From positions 1-44,496 of the forward strand of contig UQPQ01000022.1 in the NCBI GenBank assembly GCA_900542985.1: a stretch of DNA of 44,496 nt, in the 5' to 3' direction. Position 1 is the first letter of the stretch, and the number at the start of each line of letters is the position of its first letter. The notes under the pieces were generated by a model that was not told the origin of the DNA, did not search any database, and was given only the letters and a program-made list of their open reading frames with translations. The DNA comes from an uncultured Bacteroides sp. (GTDB lineage: Bacteria > Bacteroidota > Bacteroidia > Bacteroidales > Bacteroidaceae). Shown here piece after piece: positions 35,650 through 44,452 of the stretch. Made by a program: the position numbers and the translations under genes.

Positions 35650-35677
35650 GACACATAGATGAAACAAACGGGTGAGG
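35650..35677 (-). promoter_or_regulatory. candidate ECF-sigma promoter of the SusC operon
   Basis: On the minus strand, between the fecR terminator and the SusC gene, CCTCACCC followed by GTTTGTTTCATC and TGTGTC lies 68-95 bases before the ATG. No TAnnTTTG box is present in this gap. A GC-rich -35-like block and a short downstream block fit an extracytoplasmic-function promoter. The assignment is inference from position and absence of a housekeeping box. Confidence 0.35.
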
Positions 35678-35745
35678 AAAAATTCATTTTTTTTCTCATT
35701 TTTTTTGCAATCCGCTTTTTATCAGGCCAGAGATATCCATACAAA

Positions 35746-35777
35746 GAAACGGCTGCCTCTTCCGAAGCAGCCGTTTC
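35746..35777 (-). terminator. fecR terminator
   Basis: Arms gaaacggctgc (35746-35756) and gcagccgtttc (35767-35777) pair perfectly. It lies 38 bases past the fecR stop on the minus strand and is followed there by TTTG. It separates the sigma/anti-sigma pair from the SusC operon. Confidence 0.85.
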
Positions 35778-35814
35778 CTTATTCTGTCAGATCAGTCAGT
35801 TCAAACCATCCAGA

Positions 35815-36810
35815 TCAGTCCAACTCCTCTACATATACCTTTTTTTCCTTTTTCTCATACCGGAAAGTCAAAGGAGATATCATCTCCAGTTCAGACAAGA
35901 CACTTTCCAGAGTAGCGTTTTGGGAAGACAATGTAATCAGTATGTTATCAGCCAGATTTGTGTCCACTACAAATTCCACATCAAACCAGCGTTCCAGCTT
36001 CACCATCACATCTTCTATCCGTTCGTCCTTGAAAGATAAGATATTATCCTTCCACACCGACGAATTACCTACATTCTCTACCTTGTTTATCCGATACATG
36101 CAGGTAGCCTTGTCGTACACAAAACTTTCTCCCGGATGCAGCCTCACCTCATCTCCCTTTGCAAGTACCATGTCAATCTTTCCTTCATCCAGTTCCACAG
36201 TGATCTGTTCGTTTTCAGAATAAGCATTGACATTAAACGATGTACCCAGCACTTTCACTTTCGTATCTCCCAGTTTTACGATAAACGGACGTTTCTCGTT
36301 TTTGGCCACTTTAAAGTAAGCCTCTCCTTCAAATTCCACTTCGCGGTCTCCGAGTCCGAACTGCACAGGATACTTCAGATGCGAATCCGAGTTGATATAC
36401 ATACGGGTACCATCCTGAAAAGCCATCTGAATCCGTTCTCCCTTCGGTACATATAGTTCTTCCAGCGGACCGGTACCAAACAGGTTCACCCGGGAGTCCA
36501 GACGGAAATACAGACCTATCACCAGCACCAGTGGCAGCAATACCGCAGCCACCCTTCCTACATATCGTTTTATCTTTCTTCTTCGGATTCTGTTGCATAT
36601 CACCTCCCACATTTTATCCCCGGGTATTTCATGATTCACCAGAAGTTCCGCATCCTCCTGCGAGAAGTGTTCACACTCTTTATAAAAATGTTCCGAAAAG
36701 TACTCCGAACCTTCTTCCGTAGCCAGCCATCTTGCTACCAGCCTCGCCTCCTCCTGAGTTGCAAGTCCGACGAGCACCTTTTCTATTGTTTTTTCATCCG
36801 GTCTATCCAT
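35815..36810 (-). CDS. FecR-family anti-sigma factor
   Basis: 331 residues. The cytoplasmic N-terminal domain (about 1-80) binds sigma. One membrane helix (about 86-103, GRVAAVLLPLVLVIGLYF) follows. The periplasmic FecR domain (about 116-212) has ELYVPKGERIQMAFQDGTRMYINSDSHLKYP and VLGTSFNVNAYSENEQ. A C-terminal DUF4974-type domain (about 258-328) contains DERIEDVMVKLERWFDVEF and resembles the STN fold that contacts SusC. It holds the adjacent sigma factor inactive until SusC with bound glycan signals. It starts 24 bases after the sigma gene. Confidence 0.96.
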   Translation of the reverse strand: MDRPDEKTIEKVLVGLATQEEARLVARWLATEEGSEYFSEHFYKECEHFSQEDAELLVNHEIPGDKMWEVICNRIRRRKIKRYVGRVAAVLLPLVLVIGLYFRLDSRVNLFGTGPLEELYVPKGERIQMAFQDGTRMYINSDSHLKYPVQFGLGDREVEFEGEAYFKVAKNEKRPFIVKLGDTKVKVLGTSFNVNAYSENEQITVELDEGKIDMVLAKGDEVRLHPGESFVYDKATCMYRINKVENVGNSSVWKDNILSFKDERIEDVMVKLERWFDVEFVVDTNLADNILITLSSQNATLESVLSELEMISPLTFRYEKKEKKVYVEELD

Positions 36811-36834
36811 TGTTTTCCTATTTGTCTTTTTGAG

Positions 36835-37437
36835 TTAGACACCTATCTTGCCAATAAGGACTATAGCAATGACAATTATTAACAATTCCTTCAAACACAA
36901 TCTGAGGAATTTCAACGATTCCGAATAATGCGTTTTCACCGTATTGACAGACAAATTCATGCGTTCCGCTATCTCGGAGTTACTCATTTCCTCCTTCAGC
37001 TTCAGCAGACAGATGGTCTTCTTTTGTTCGGGAAGTTTTTCTATAGCCTTGTAAACCAAGTCCATTCTCTCCCTCTTCTCCATCTTTACAATCAGATCAT
37101 CCTCGTATTCGGACATCCCCTGAGCAATTTCGTAATTTTTTTCAAGTGCAGAAGTTTCGTTCCTTATCACATTGAGTACATAATTCTTTGTCATTGTAAA
37201 CAGAAAATTCTTCAGACTTATGTCCACATTCAAGTCCGAACGATACTCCCACAAACGCACGAAAACATATTGTATCGCATCCTCTGCTTTGTCCTTATCC
37301 ATCAAATACCGATAAGACAAGGCATACAGCAAACGGTAATATTTATAATATACCTGAGTAAAAGCACGATGGTCTCCTTCTTTTATAAAGCGGTATAACT
37401 GTTCATCCGAGTAATCCAAACTTCCGGTCAATTTCAT
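36835..37437 (-). CDS. ECF sigma-70 factor
   Basis: 200 residues. Region 2 (about 22-90) includes YALSYRYLMDKDKAEDAIQYVFVRLWEYR, and region 4 (about 128-182) includes KLPEQKKTICLLKLKEEMSNSEIAERMNLSVNTVKTHYSESL. Regions 1.1 and 3 are absent, as in the ECF group. The last 18 residues are strongly hydrophobic (LLIIVIAIVLIGKIGV), possibly tethering it to the membrane or to FecR. It should direct transcription of the SusC operon. Its own promoter is not obvious; TGGATTTG just upstream is only a partial -7 match. Confidence 0.95.
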   Translation of the reverse strand: MKLTGSLDYSDEQLYRFIKEGDHRAFTQVYYKYYRLLYALSYRYLMDKDKAEDAIQYVFVRLWEYRSDLNVDISLKNFLFTMTKNYVLNVIRNETSALEKNYEIAQGMSEYEDDLIVKMEKRERMDLVYKAIEKLPEQKKTICLLKLKEEMSNSEIAERMNLSVNTVKTHYSESLKFLRLCLKELLIIVIAIVLIGKIGV

Positions 37438-37547
37438 ATTACAAATCCACCCTAAATTTAACTATAACCATAAGCACATACTCTCTATCAGGTAAAATTA
37501 ATCTATGCAAAAGTTCTTCGAACCATCAGTCAAAGATAAAGAGAAAA

Positions 37548-40500
37548 TCAATCACCGCAAAAAGTTACAGTCAGTTTCTCTGTTTCCGTATGCGCGGCAA
37601 ACTCCGGTGCATAAACCGACTGTACCGAAGCCATACCTGCCCTGTACGTACCGCTACGGTCGATATATACGTCATACTCCAGCACGTAAGTACCTTTTCT
37701 CATCCGGTCGATAAAAAACTCGGTCGATGCGTCACGGCTCACCCGGTAGCATCCCGTACCACCGATGCGGCAATATCCCGACAACTGTTCCACCGGCTCC
37801 ATGCAGGCAGCCCGTTCATCCTTCACCCGTACAAAGTCCATGTCGCGGTCGGCACGCACCGTCAGTCTCACCGTCAGCTTGTCTCCCGGTTTCAGCACCG
37901 TCTGTCCGTCTGTCGGTTTTCCCTCTTTCCGGTACTCCCGGTCTACATACAGTCCGTGCCCCTCATCTGCCTTCAGCCGGTCCATCTGTTCCGTATATTG
38001 TGCATACACGGCTCCCCAGCCTATGCCCTTTCCGGTCTTTTCCACTATCACACGGTCCACCTTGGTCTCCTTGCCTTCCCAGCTCCGGCGCACATAGCCT
38101 AAAGCATCCTGTGGGGTTTCCCATATCGTCTTGCCCACGGTCGCCTTCATCTGTCCGGCTTCCTCCATCCGGTACTCTCCGCCACACAAGAACGCATACA
38201 CCGCATCCGCCGTAGCAATCGGAGTCTCCCATGCCTGTACCTGCTTCTGCTTCAGCAGCCATCGCTTCATCTCTCCCTCCATCCGTTCGTCCGGAGCCAG
38301 CCGATGAATCGCTTCCAGGGCAGCCGTCTGGGTAGGAATCCGATAACTGCTCCACGAATAGGCCGCCTTCGGTGTGTCAAAGTAACGCCCCATCTCCTTG
38401 CTGTACACCGTATACTCTTTTACAGACTGCATCAGCTCTGCCGCCTTCCGGGTTCTGCCGCAAGCCTGCATCACTATCGCATGCATCGCTTTTTCATAAA
38501 TGCCATACACCTTCTGCTCTTCCACCCGGTCCAGTATCCAGTCCACTTTCTTCTGCTCCGGCAGACTCACTTTATCCGGGCACAAAGCCTGCATATACAG
38601 CCAGCGTACTGTCTCCGTACGGGGAACAGCCTTCCCTTTTCCTTCCTTCTCCATTTTCCGAAGCTCCTCATACTCTTTCTCCACCTCTGCCTTCAGGTAA
38701 TTCATGGCCCGCACATACATCGGTTCCACTCCCTGTTCCAGTTTTCCGGTCAGCGCATACAGCCGGCTCAACAGTTCGGCAATCTGTGTCGTCACATACA
38801 GATTCCCTTCCATGCCGCGGTACCAGCTCCACGAACCGTCTTCTCGCTGCAAGCCCTTCAGTTTTTCCACTGCCGTCCGCAATTCCTGTTCCCGGATGTT
38901 CCGGTCGAACAGCCGGACTATCTGTCTCCGTTGTTCCGTTTCCTTCATCGCTTCTGCCAGCCAGGGCATTTCCTCCTCCAGCAGTCCTTTCAAGTCTGCA
39001 TTCTTTTCCAGCGGACTCTGTGTATGCTCGTCCAGTGTCCCCGCAGCTTCCCAAACCTTCCATACCTCTTCGATACGCGGATTCAAATCCACAAGATGCG
39101 CAGCCAGACTCTGTGCATAGTACGCCGAAGCCCAGGCAATGGCATCCTCCGAAGCCGGATTCCCCAATGCCGGCAAAGCCTGTACCACATACCAGTCCGG
39201 ATTGGCTGTCATCTCCACCGTCAGTCTTCTGTCGGCAGCTGTCTCACTCTGTCCGTTGAACAAATCCTCCGTCTTTATCACCAGCGTATCCGCTCCGTCC
39301 AGTTGCAGCGGAATCGTTTCCGTTACCCACTGCTTGTCGGTCAGCACCGGCAGATACCGCTGCTCGCCGTCGGTATGTGCACCGGCTTCCGCCACCACCT
39401 TGCACACCAGTACCTCATGGCGTCCGTTAGCTTCAAAATCGAAATACACCTGTCCGGTTTCTCCCTTTGCCATACGGAATTTCTTTTTGGCAGAAAAGAC
39501 CACCTTGTCCGTCATCGGATCGGTCAGTTGCAGACGAACTGTCCCTTTCACCTCTTCTTCCGACAAATTCACCAATGATACCGCCACCTGTGCCCGGTCG
39601 CCGGCACGCACAAAACGCGGCAAGTTAGGCTGCACCATAAACGGCTTCGAAGCCACCACCGTATCCGTCATCAGTCCGTAGTCCATGGCTTTTGTATGGG
39701 CAAATCCCATCCACTTCCAGGTCGTCAGTGCATCAGGCAACGTAAATACCATGCTCACTACCCCTGCCGAATCCGTACGCAGTTGCGGATAGAAAAAAGC
39801 CGTCTCGGCAAAGTTCGTTCTCAGCGGCATGTCTATCGGAGCATCCGGTCCTTCTGCCGTTGCCTCTCCATTTCCTCCTACCGGCACCATTTCCTCCTCA
39901 AAGACCACATCCGTCAACTTCGCATTCTTCGGTGCCGCATATTTCACTTCCACCGCATTTCTCGAAAACGCCGGCCTTGCCAATACACAATCTTCCGTAC
40001 TCTGAACCGTTTCTTCATAATCGCCAAACGTCGGTTTCCACAACCTGCTGTAGTCTCCCCACTCATCCAGCCTCAGTCCACTACCTGCATAATGGTATGC
40101 AAACGGCACATACATTCCCGCACGCTGTCCGTTCCACATCGTTCCCGTAAACACATACGGCACTGCCCGGTTAAAATACAGTCCGAATCCCCAGCTATGT
40201 CCGTACAGTCTGTCCAGCGAAGCATCATACAGCACTGCCATCACATTGGCACGCACCGGCTTGCCGTCCTTGTCCACAATCTGCATCCGCCATTCCTCCT
40301 CTGTGCCCGGAGTCAGACGGTCGCGGAAAGTCTCCCACTTCATCCGGAGCTGCTTCTCCGGTTCGGGACGTACCAGACGCTCCTGACGGCTGTGCCATAC
40401 CCCTTTCTTCATAAAGGCCATGTTCACTATCACCCCGTCTCCATACTCCTTCCGGTACGGATAAGAGAGTTTCACCACCTCGTTACTCAGATTCATCCGT

Positions 40501-43178
40501 TCCGACTCTACGCGTCCCTCTTCAGTATACACATCTACAAACAGATACACACTGTCTTCGCTGCTTCCCACATACAGATCCACCGCATTCTCCTCGCTCC
40601 ACGGTCCCTTTTCATCCCGGTAAAACCATTCCGTTGCCACTACCGGCATCCGTCCCGTATGCAGCGAGCACCACACAAAGTCCTGCTCCGTCTTCCCTTC
40701 TCTTCCGGCTTCATCACAGGCCGATGCCTCCATCCGGTACATACCGTCGGGCAAGTTCCACACAGCGGCAGGCGAGAACGCTTCCTGTGCCTTCCGCTTC
40801 CCTTCGTACACCAGCTTTCCTTTCTTTCCGTCTTCTCCCCGTTCAAACACCCGGAAAGTCACCTCCGTATCCACCGGCATTCCGTTCAGGTTCTGTACCC
40901 GGAAGACCATCTCTTCCTTCTTCTCCCGCACCATTGTTTCGCGCAGTCCCTCTATCTGCAGTCCGATGGAACAACTGCCCACCGGCAGCACCATCTGTCC
41001 CGCCTGAGTCTCTCCGGCTCCGTCGGTCACCTCCGCCTTCAGCGTATACGCATAATAAAAATAGGATCCTTTCCGGAACATTTCACTCTCCGGACGGGTG
41101 AGACACACCTCTACAGCAAACCGTCCTTCGGCATCCGTCCTTACCGTTCCGTGCTGAATCTCCTCTCCCTGTCCGCCGGGCATCCAGAACCAGCGCATGG
41201 CACGCGTCATACGGAAGTCCACCTCCGCATTCCGCACCGGCGCCCCCGCAAAAGTCAGTGCCCGTCCTTCCACGCGCAGACTGTCCCCCCAGGTATACGC
41301 CTTTTCCACCGGTGTAAACGTCACCTCAAAAGTGGGCCGTTTATATTCTTCTACCTTTATATAAGCCGAAGTTCCGAAAGCCTTCACCAGTGCCTCTCCC
41401 GGAAGCACCTGTTGCGGCAACACCAGTTCCGCAGCAAACGTACCCCATTCATCGGTACGCACAGCCGTTTTCTTCCATTCCTTTCCGTGCAGTACCAGCA
41501 CCGCTTCATCCGTCTCGTTGGCAACCACCTGCAACGAGTCTCCCCGCTGCCGGTACACCACACCCGACACCCGTACCGTCTGTCCCGGCCGGTACAGCGA
41601 ACGGTCGGTAAAGAGCGATGTCCTTCTTCTCCATTCCTTTTCTGAGGCTACTGTATGCCTGTACAAAGACAGAGACCCGATGGCCATAAAGTCATTCCCC
41701 GGAGTCCGCACATTGCACAATAGCTCCCTGCCCTCCGGCACTTCTATCCGTACACTTCCTCTTTCGTCCGCCTTGTCCGTCTTCTTCACTATATACGTAC
41801 CGTTCTTCTCCTCATACATCACCAGTTCCGCGCCCGGCACCGGCTGTCCGGTCCGCTTGTCCACTGCTACCACCTCATCACAGTTCTTTTCAGCCGTCAA
41901 AGCCACACACTGATAAGGCGACACATGCAACACCGTATAATCCACCTTCTCCGCATACCCTTCAGGCGCTGTCTTCAGCAGATAAATCCCCGGCTCCGGC
42001 ATTCTCCAGCGTATCACCGTATCCGTCTGCCGGAAATCCTCCGTCGGCTTCAGCTGCCAGCGCTGCACCTCAGTCCGCTTTCCAAACTTCTTAACCCATC
42101 GTTTATACTCGTCCTGCCGGTTATTCTCTACTTCCAGCGGAGTCAGATTCAGGCGATACACCTCCATCCGCAGTGCTGTCAGATTCTTGTAAGTCACCCT
42201 CAGTTCCGCTTCCTCCTCCGGATACACAAACGGAATCTCCACCTGCAGCGCCGGTGTTTCTATCCGTTCCATCACCCCTTTCAGCGCCTTCACCGTTTCA
42301 GCCTTGGGATACCTCTTCCATCCCTTCTCCGCAGTCTGGTATGCCTTCCGCAAGTCCCCTTCCTGTTCATACAGCAAAGCCCGTCTCAGATACACCTCTG
42401 CACACACTTCCAGATCGGCAAACTCCCGGCTCCATTTCTCCAGCAGACTGCCATACTCCTCTCCGCTCAGCCGGAAACGCTCTCCTGCCACTCCACGCTG
42501 TGCCTGCCATTCCGCCTTCGCCAGTTGTGTAATCAGAAAGCCCTCCCGGTTTCCGTTCCCGTAAAAAGCCAGCAGGTCATCATACATCCGTACAATCTCC
42601 TCCTGCACCTTCTCCATCCGGTTCCATCGCCATGCCCCGTTCAAGGCACGTATTGCTTCCCTGGTCAGCAGGTCGTACATCGAGTCACCCAGATAGCGTT
42701 CACTCAATTTTCCCGTCTGTGTCATCGGTACAAAGTCGTCAGCCGAAGCACCCTTCAGCACCTCCCTCGGCGCCAACGAACGTCTGAAATACACCAGTGC
42801 GCTGTCCACATCCTCTTCCCGTCCCTGTTCCGCCAGTCTGCTTCCCAGGAGACTGTAGAGCACCGCCTTTCCCAGCGGCTCCGTTTCCTTCTCCGCCCAG
42901 TCCTCCAGCTGTTTCCGGTCCACCGGAATACTGTCCGGAGCAATCATTCCCCTATATTGTGCCCGCATCAGCCAGGCTTTCATCATCTGCGGCAAATTTC
43001 TTTCCGTCTCCGCCCTGGTATAAATCTTGTCCAACACCCCGATTACCGACTTCGGCAAATCCTTCTGTTGCAAGGTTTCCACTTCTTTCCACCATGCCGT
43101 ATAGGTCTGTGCCCACGAAAAAAGCGGGAAAAGGGCAAGCAGTAAAAAAGCCCTTATTTGTTGTCCTCTTGTCTTCAT
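37548..43178 (-). CDS. alpha-2-macroglobulin-like protein without thioester
   Basis: 1876 residues. Sec signal 1-23 (LFPLFSWAQ). Residues about 24-310 are helical and repeat-like. MG-type domains follow, with the MG2 strand region at about 515-610 (TSLFTDRSLYRPGQTVRVSGVVYRQRG). The A2M recognition segment (about 1170-1260) reads RTDSAGVVSMVFTLPDALTTWKWMGFAHT. The helical thioester-like domain (from about 1320) has NPASEDAIAWASAYYAQS where active members carry the CxEQ motif, so no covalent trap is expected. Bacterial A2M proteins are thought to shield the envelope from proteases. This gene looks richer in G+C than its neighbours by eye, which explains the long antisense reading frames it contains. 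Confidence 0.93.
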   Translation of the reverse strand: MKTRGQQIRAFLLLALFPLFSWAQTYTAWWKEVETLQQKDLPKSVIGVLDKIYTRAETERNLPQMMKAWLMRAQYRGMIAPDSIPVDRKQLEDWAEKETEPLGKAVLYSLLGSRLAEQGREEDVDSALVYFRRSLAPREVLKGASADDFVPMTQTGKLSERYLGDSMYDLLTREAIRALNGAWRWNRMEKVQEEIVRMYDDLLAFYGNGNREGFLITQLAKAEWQAQRGVAGERFRLSGEEYGSLLEKWSREFADLEVCAEVYLRRALLYEQEGDLRKAYQTAEKGWKRYPKAETVKALKGVMERIETPALQVEIPFVYPEEEAELRVTYKNLTALRMEVYRLNLTPLEVENNRQDEYKRWVKKFGKRTEVQRWQLKPTEDFRQTDTVIRWRMPEPGIYLLKTAPEGYAEKVDYTVLHVSPYQCVALTAEKNCDEVVAVDKRTGQPVPGAELVMYEEKNGTYIVKKTDKADERGSVRIEVPEGRELLCNVRTPGNDFMAIGSLSLYRHTVASEKEWRRRTSLFTDRSLYRPGQTVRVSGVVYRQRGDSLQVVANETDEAVLVLHGKEWKKTAVRTDEWGTFAAELVLPQQVLPGEALVKAFGTSAYIKVEEYKRPTFEVTFTPVEKAYTWGDSLRVEGRALTFAGAPVRNAEVDFRMTRAMRWFWMPGGQGEEIQHGTVRTDAEGRFAVEVCLTRPESEMFRKGSYFYYAYTLKAEVTDGAGETQAGQMVLPVGSCSIGLQIEGLRETMVREKKEEMVFRVQNLNGMPVDTEVTFRVFERGEDGKKGKLVYEGKRKAQEAFSPAAVWNLPDGMYRMEASACDEAGREGKTEQDFVWCSLHTGRMPVVATEWFYRDEKGPWSEENAVDLYVGSSEDSVYLFVDVYTEEGRVESERMNLSNEVVKLSYPYRKEYGDGVIVNMAFMKKGVWHSRQERLVRPEPEKQLRMKWETFRDRLTPGTEEEWRMQIVDKDGKPVRANVMAVLYDASLDRLYGHSWGFGLYFNRAVPYVFTGTMWNGQRAGMYVPFAYHYAGSGLRLDEWGDYSRLWKPTFGDYEETVQSTEDCVLARPAFSRNAVEVKYAAPKNAKLTDVVFEEEMVPVGGNGEATAEGPDAPIDMPLRTNFAETAFFYPQLRTDSAGVVSMVFTLPDALTTWKWMGFAHTKAMDYGLMTDTVVASKPFMVQPNLPRFVRAGDRAQVAVSLVNLSEEEVKGTVRLQLTDPMTDKVVFSAKKKFRMAKGETGQVYFDFEANGRHEVLVCKVVAEAGAHTDGEQRYLPVLTDKQWVTETIPLQLDGADTLVIKTEDLFNGQSETAADRRLTVEMTANPDWYVVQALPALGNPASEDAIAWASAYYAQSLAAHLVDLNPRIEEVWKVWEAAGTLDEHTQSPLEKNADLKGLLEEEMPWLAEAMKETEQRRQIVRLFDRNIREQELRTAVEKLKGLQREDGSWSWYRGMEGNLYVTTQIAELLSRLYALTGKLEQGVEPMYVRAMNYLKAEVEKEYEELRKMEKEGKGKAVPRTETVRWLYMQALCPDKVSLPEQKKVDWILDRVEEQKVYGIYEKAMHAIVMQACGRTRKAAELMQSVKEYTVYSKEMGRYFDTPKAAYSWSSYRIPTQTAALEAIHRLAPDERMEGEMKRWLLKQKQVQAWETPIATADAVYAFLCGGEYRMEEAGQMKATVGKTIWETPQDALGYVRRSWEGKETKVDRVIVEKTGKGIGWGAVYAQYTEQMDRLKADEGHGLYVDREYRKEGKPTDGQTVLKPGDKLTVRLTVRADRDMDFVRVKDERAACMEPVEQLSGYCRIGGTGCYRVSRDASTEFFIDRMRKGTYVLEYDVYIDRSGTYRAGMASVQSVYAPEFAAHTETEKLTVTFCGD

Positions 43179-43360
43179 ATCCTTTTGTTTTTGGTTTCAC
43201 AATCTCCCGGACCGACTCCCTTTTTCTCCTTTCCGAAGAAGATAAAGTAATCCGGTAGTCTTTTATAAAGAAATGGAATTTTCCCCAAAATACGGCGGTT
43301 TTTATCTTAAATAAGGCTAAACACAAGATTTTTCCCACTCATTCAATTATTTTGACAATA

Positions 43361-43390
43361 AAAAAGCGCGCCTCTGTTTAAGAGGTGCGC
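43361..43390 (-). terminator. terminator-like hairpin in the leader of the macroglobulin gene
   Basis: On the minus strand GCGCACCTCT, loop TAAAC, AGAGGCGCGC, then a T run (43366-43361). One mismatch in a 10-bp stem. It lies about 180 bases before the ATG at 43178 with no gene upstream on that strand, so it either ends a very short RNA or attenuates the macroglobulin gene. Confidence 0.6.
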
Positions 43391-43564
43391 TCTCACAGCC
43401 GAACAAGCGGTCATTTTCTGGCGCAAATATACATTTTTTCTTTGATTTCTCGTGTAAGAGTAGACTTTTAGCCCTTGAATATTAGTCTTTATTTACAATT
43501 TAGGCCTTTAAGTTACATAACTATGAATTATCATCTGTCGGAATAGGGGCACCTCTTAAACAGA
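43373..43564. repeat. 16-bp inverted repeat flanking a divergent promoter region
   Basis: tctgtttaagaggtgc (43373-43388) and its exact reverse complement (43549-43564) lie 160 bases apart between two divergent genes. One arm overlaps the terminator-like hairpin. Confidence 0.65.
43424..43431 (-). promoter_or_regulatory. -7 box directing the short leader RNA
   Basis: Minus-strand TATATTTG is a full match to TAnnTTTG, only about 35 bases upstream of the terminator-like stem. No clear TTTG at -33. The remaining gap up to 43712 shows only the inverted repeat and A/T-rich DNA. Confidence 0.45.
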
Positions 43565-43712
43565 AGTACTCCCGGACCCATTTTCTACTTGCGAAAAAAC
43601 AGAATTGATTCCCAGTAAATTAAACACACTGGGGAGGAGAGAAAGGTATATCCTTCTATCTTTTAACAAACCTAAACTAAGTAAATCAAACCTACAAAGA
43701 AATCTGTACAAA

Positions 43713-44324
43713 ATGTCATTCATTTCCTCCACCCTTGTGGAATTTGAACAATCGGACCTCATTCCTGTAGAATCCGGAAAGCTTCTTTCGCAAATGCGGA
43801 AGATGAAAGCTTTCTATTACGAGCTGTACGACTCGTTTCTGAGAGGAGAAAAATACATCGTCCGTTACATGTTCTATACCCTCTCTGCAGTGAAACGGGT
43901 CACCCGTGCACAGCTTCGCAAGCAGTTTGCATCCATCAGCCGGAAAGCCGAATCCGTTCTTCCTGAAGACATGCAGACTTTGCAGGAAGAAGCCGGAAAA
44001 AGGGAGATTGTGCTCTATACAGACGGGAACTTTTCACAGGAAGAGGCACTCCAAAACCTCCGTCAGGCAGGACTGTCACAACCCCTACAGATCTTCACGG
44101 AGACCGAAGCCGGCACATTGCCCGAGCTCAAGAAAGCCGTCTTCTATACCTTCCGCAAAGACACCTTTCTCCTGCTGGCACACAACCCCGAACTGCTCAG
44201 CCGGCCACTCTTCTATCAGATTGTGGAAGAATACCAGATTCCTCTGCGAAGCCTCACCTTCCCCTGGATGTGCCGCAGAAACCTCAAACTCATGCAGGCG
44301 ATGACACTTTACACGTTAGTGTAA
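43713..44324 (+). CDS. unrecognised protein, predicted cytoplasmic
   Basis: 203 residues from the ATG at 43713 (MSFISSTLVEFEQSD). The frame is open another 36 codons upstream, but that part is lysine/arginine-rich and less protein-like. No signal peptide or membrane helix. The first 95 residues are helical and basic (SQMRKMKAFYYELYDSFLRGEKYIVRYMFYTLSAVKRVTRAQLRKQF), and the second half alternates strands and helices (KREIVLYTDGNFSQEEALQNLRQAG, AVFYTFRKDTFLLLAHNPELL), perhaps a Rossmann-like or toprim-like fold. I do not recognise a family. It precedes a HAD-type hydrolase gene across a repeat element, so a shared transcript is possible. Confidence 0.7.
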   Translation: MSFISSTLVEFEQSDLIPVESGKLLSQMRKMKAFYYELYDSFLRGEKYIVRYMFYTLSAVKRVTRAQLRKQFASISRKAESVLPEDMQTLQEEAGKREIVLYTDGNFSQEEALQNLRQAGLSQPLQIFTETEAGTLPELKKAVFYTFRKDTFLLLAHNPELLSRPLFYQIVEEYQIPLRSLTFPWMCRRNLKLMQAMTLYTLV

Positions 44325-44452
44325 GTTTGTGAGTTTGTTAGTTTTTGAGTTTGCGTATGAGAACATCAACAAACTAAAAAACTTAAAAACTAAAAAACTT
44401 ACACAAACGCCTCGTCAACTAACTTAAAAACTAAAAAACTAAAAAACTAAAA
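44323..44452. repeat. A/T-rich repeat hairpin before the HAD gene
   Basis: Left units of the agtttg type (44323-44353) and right units of the aaactaaaaaactt type (44370-44452) are mutually complementary. Positions 44341-44375 form a core shared, in opposite orientation, with 20081-20115. The repeat reaches to the ATG of the next gene, so a hairpin would lie in its leader. Confidence 0.75.

Noticed and set aside
39696..41645. 649-codon open frame on the plus strand
   Set aside because: Lies wholly antisense within the macroglobulin gene. The translation is rich in His, Arg, Ser and Pro with no domain, as expected of an antisense shadow of a G+C-rich gene.
43343..43414. 23-codon leader peptide ORF as a coding gene
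   Set aside because: No run of a control amino acid and no conservation evidence. Kept only as part of the attenuator hypothesis.
43605..43712. 36-codon upstream extension of the unknown gene
   Set aside because: Basic, low-complexity translation. The Met at 43713 starts a more protein-like sequence.
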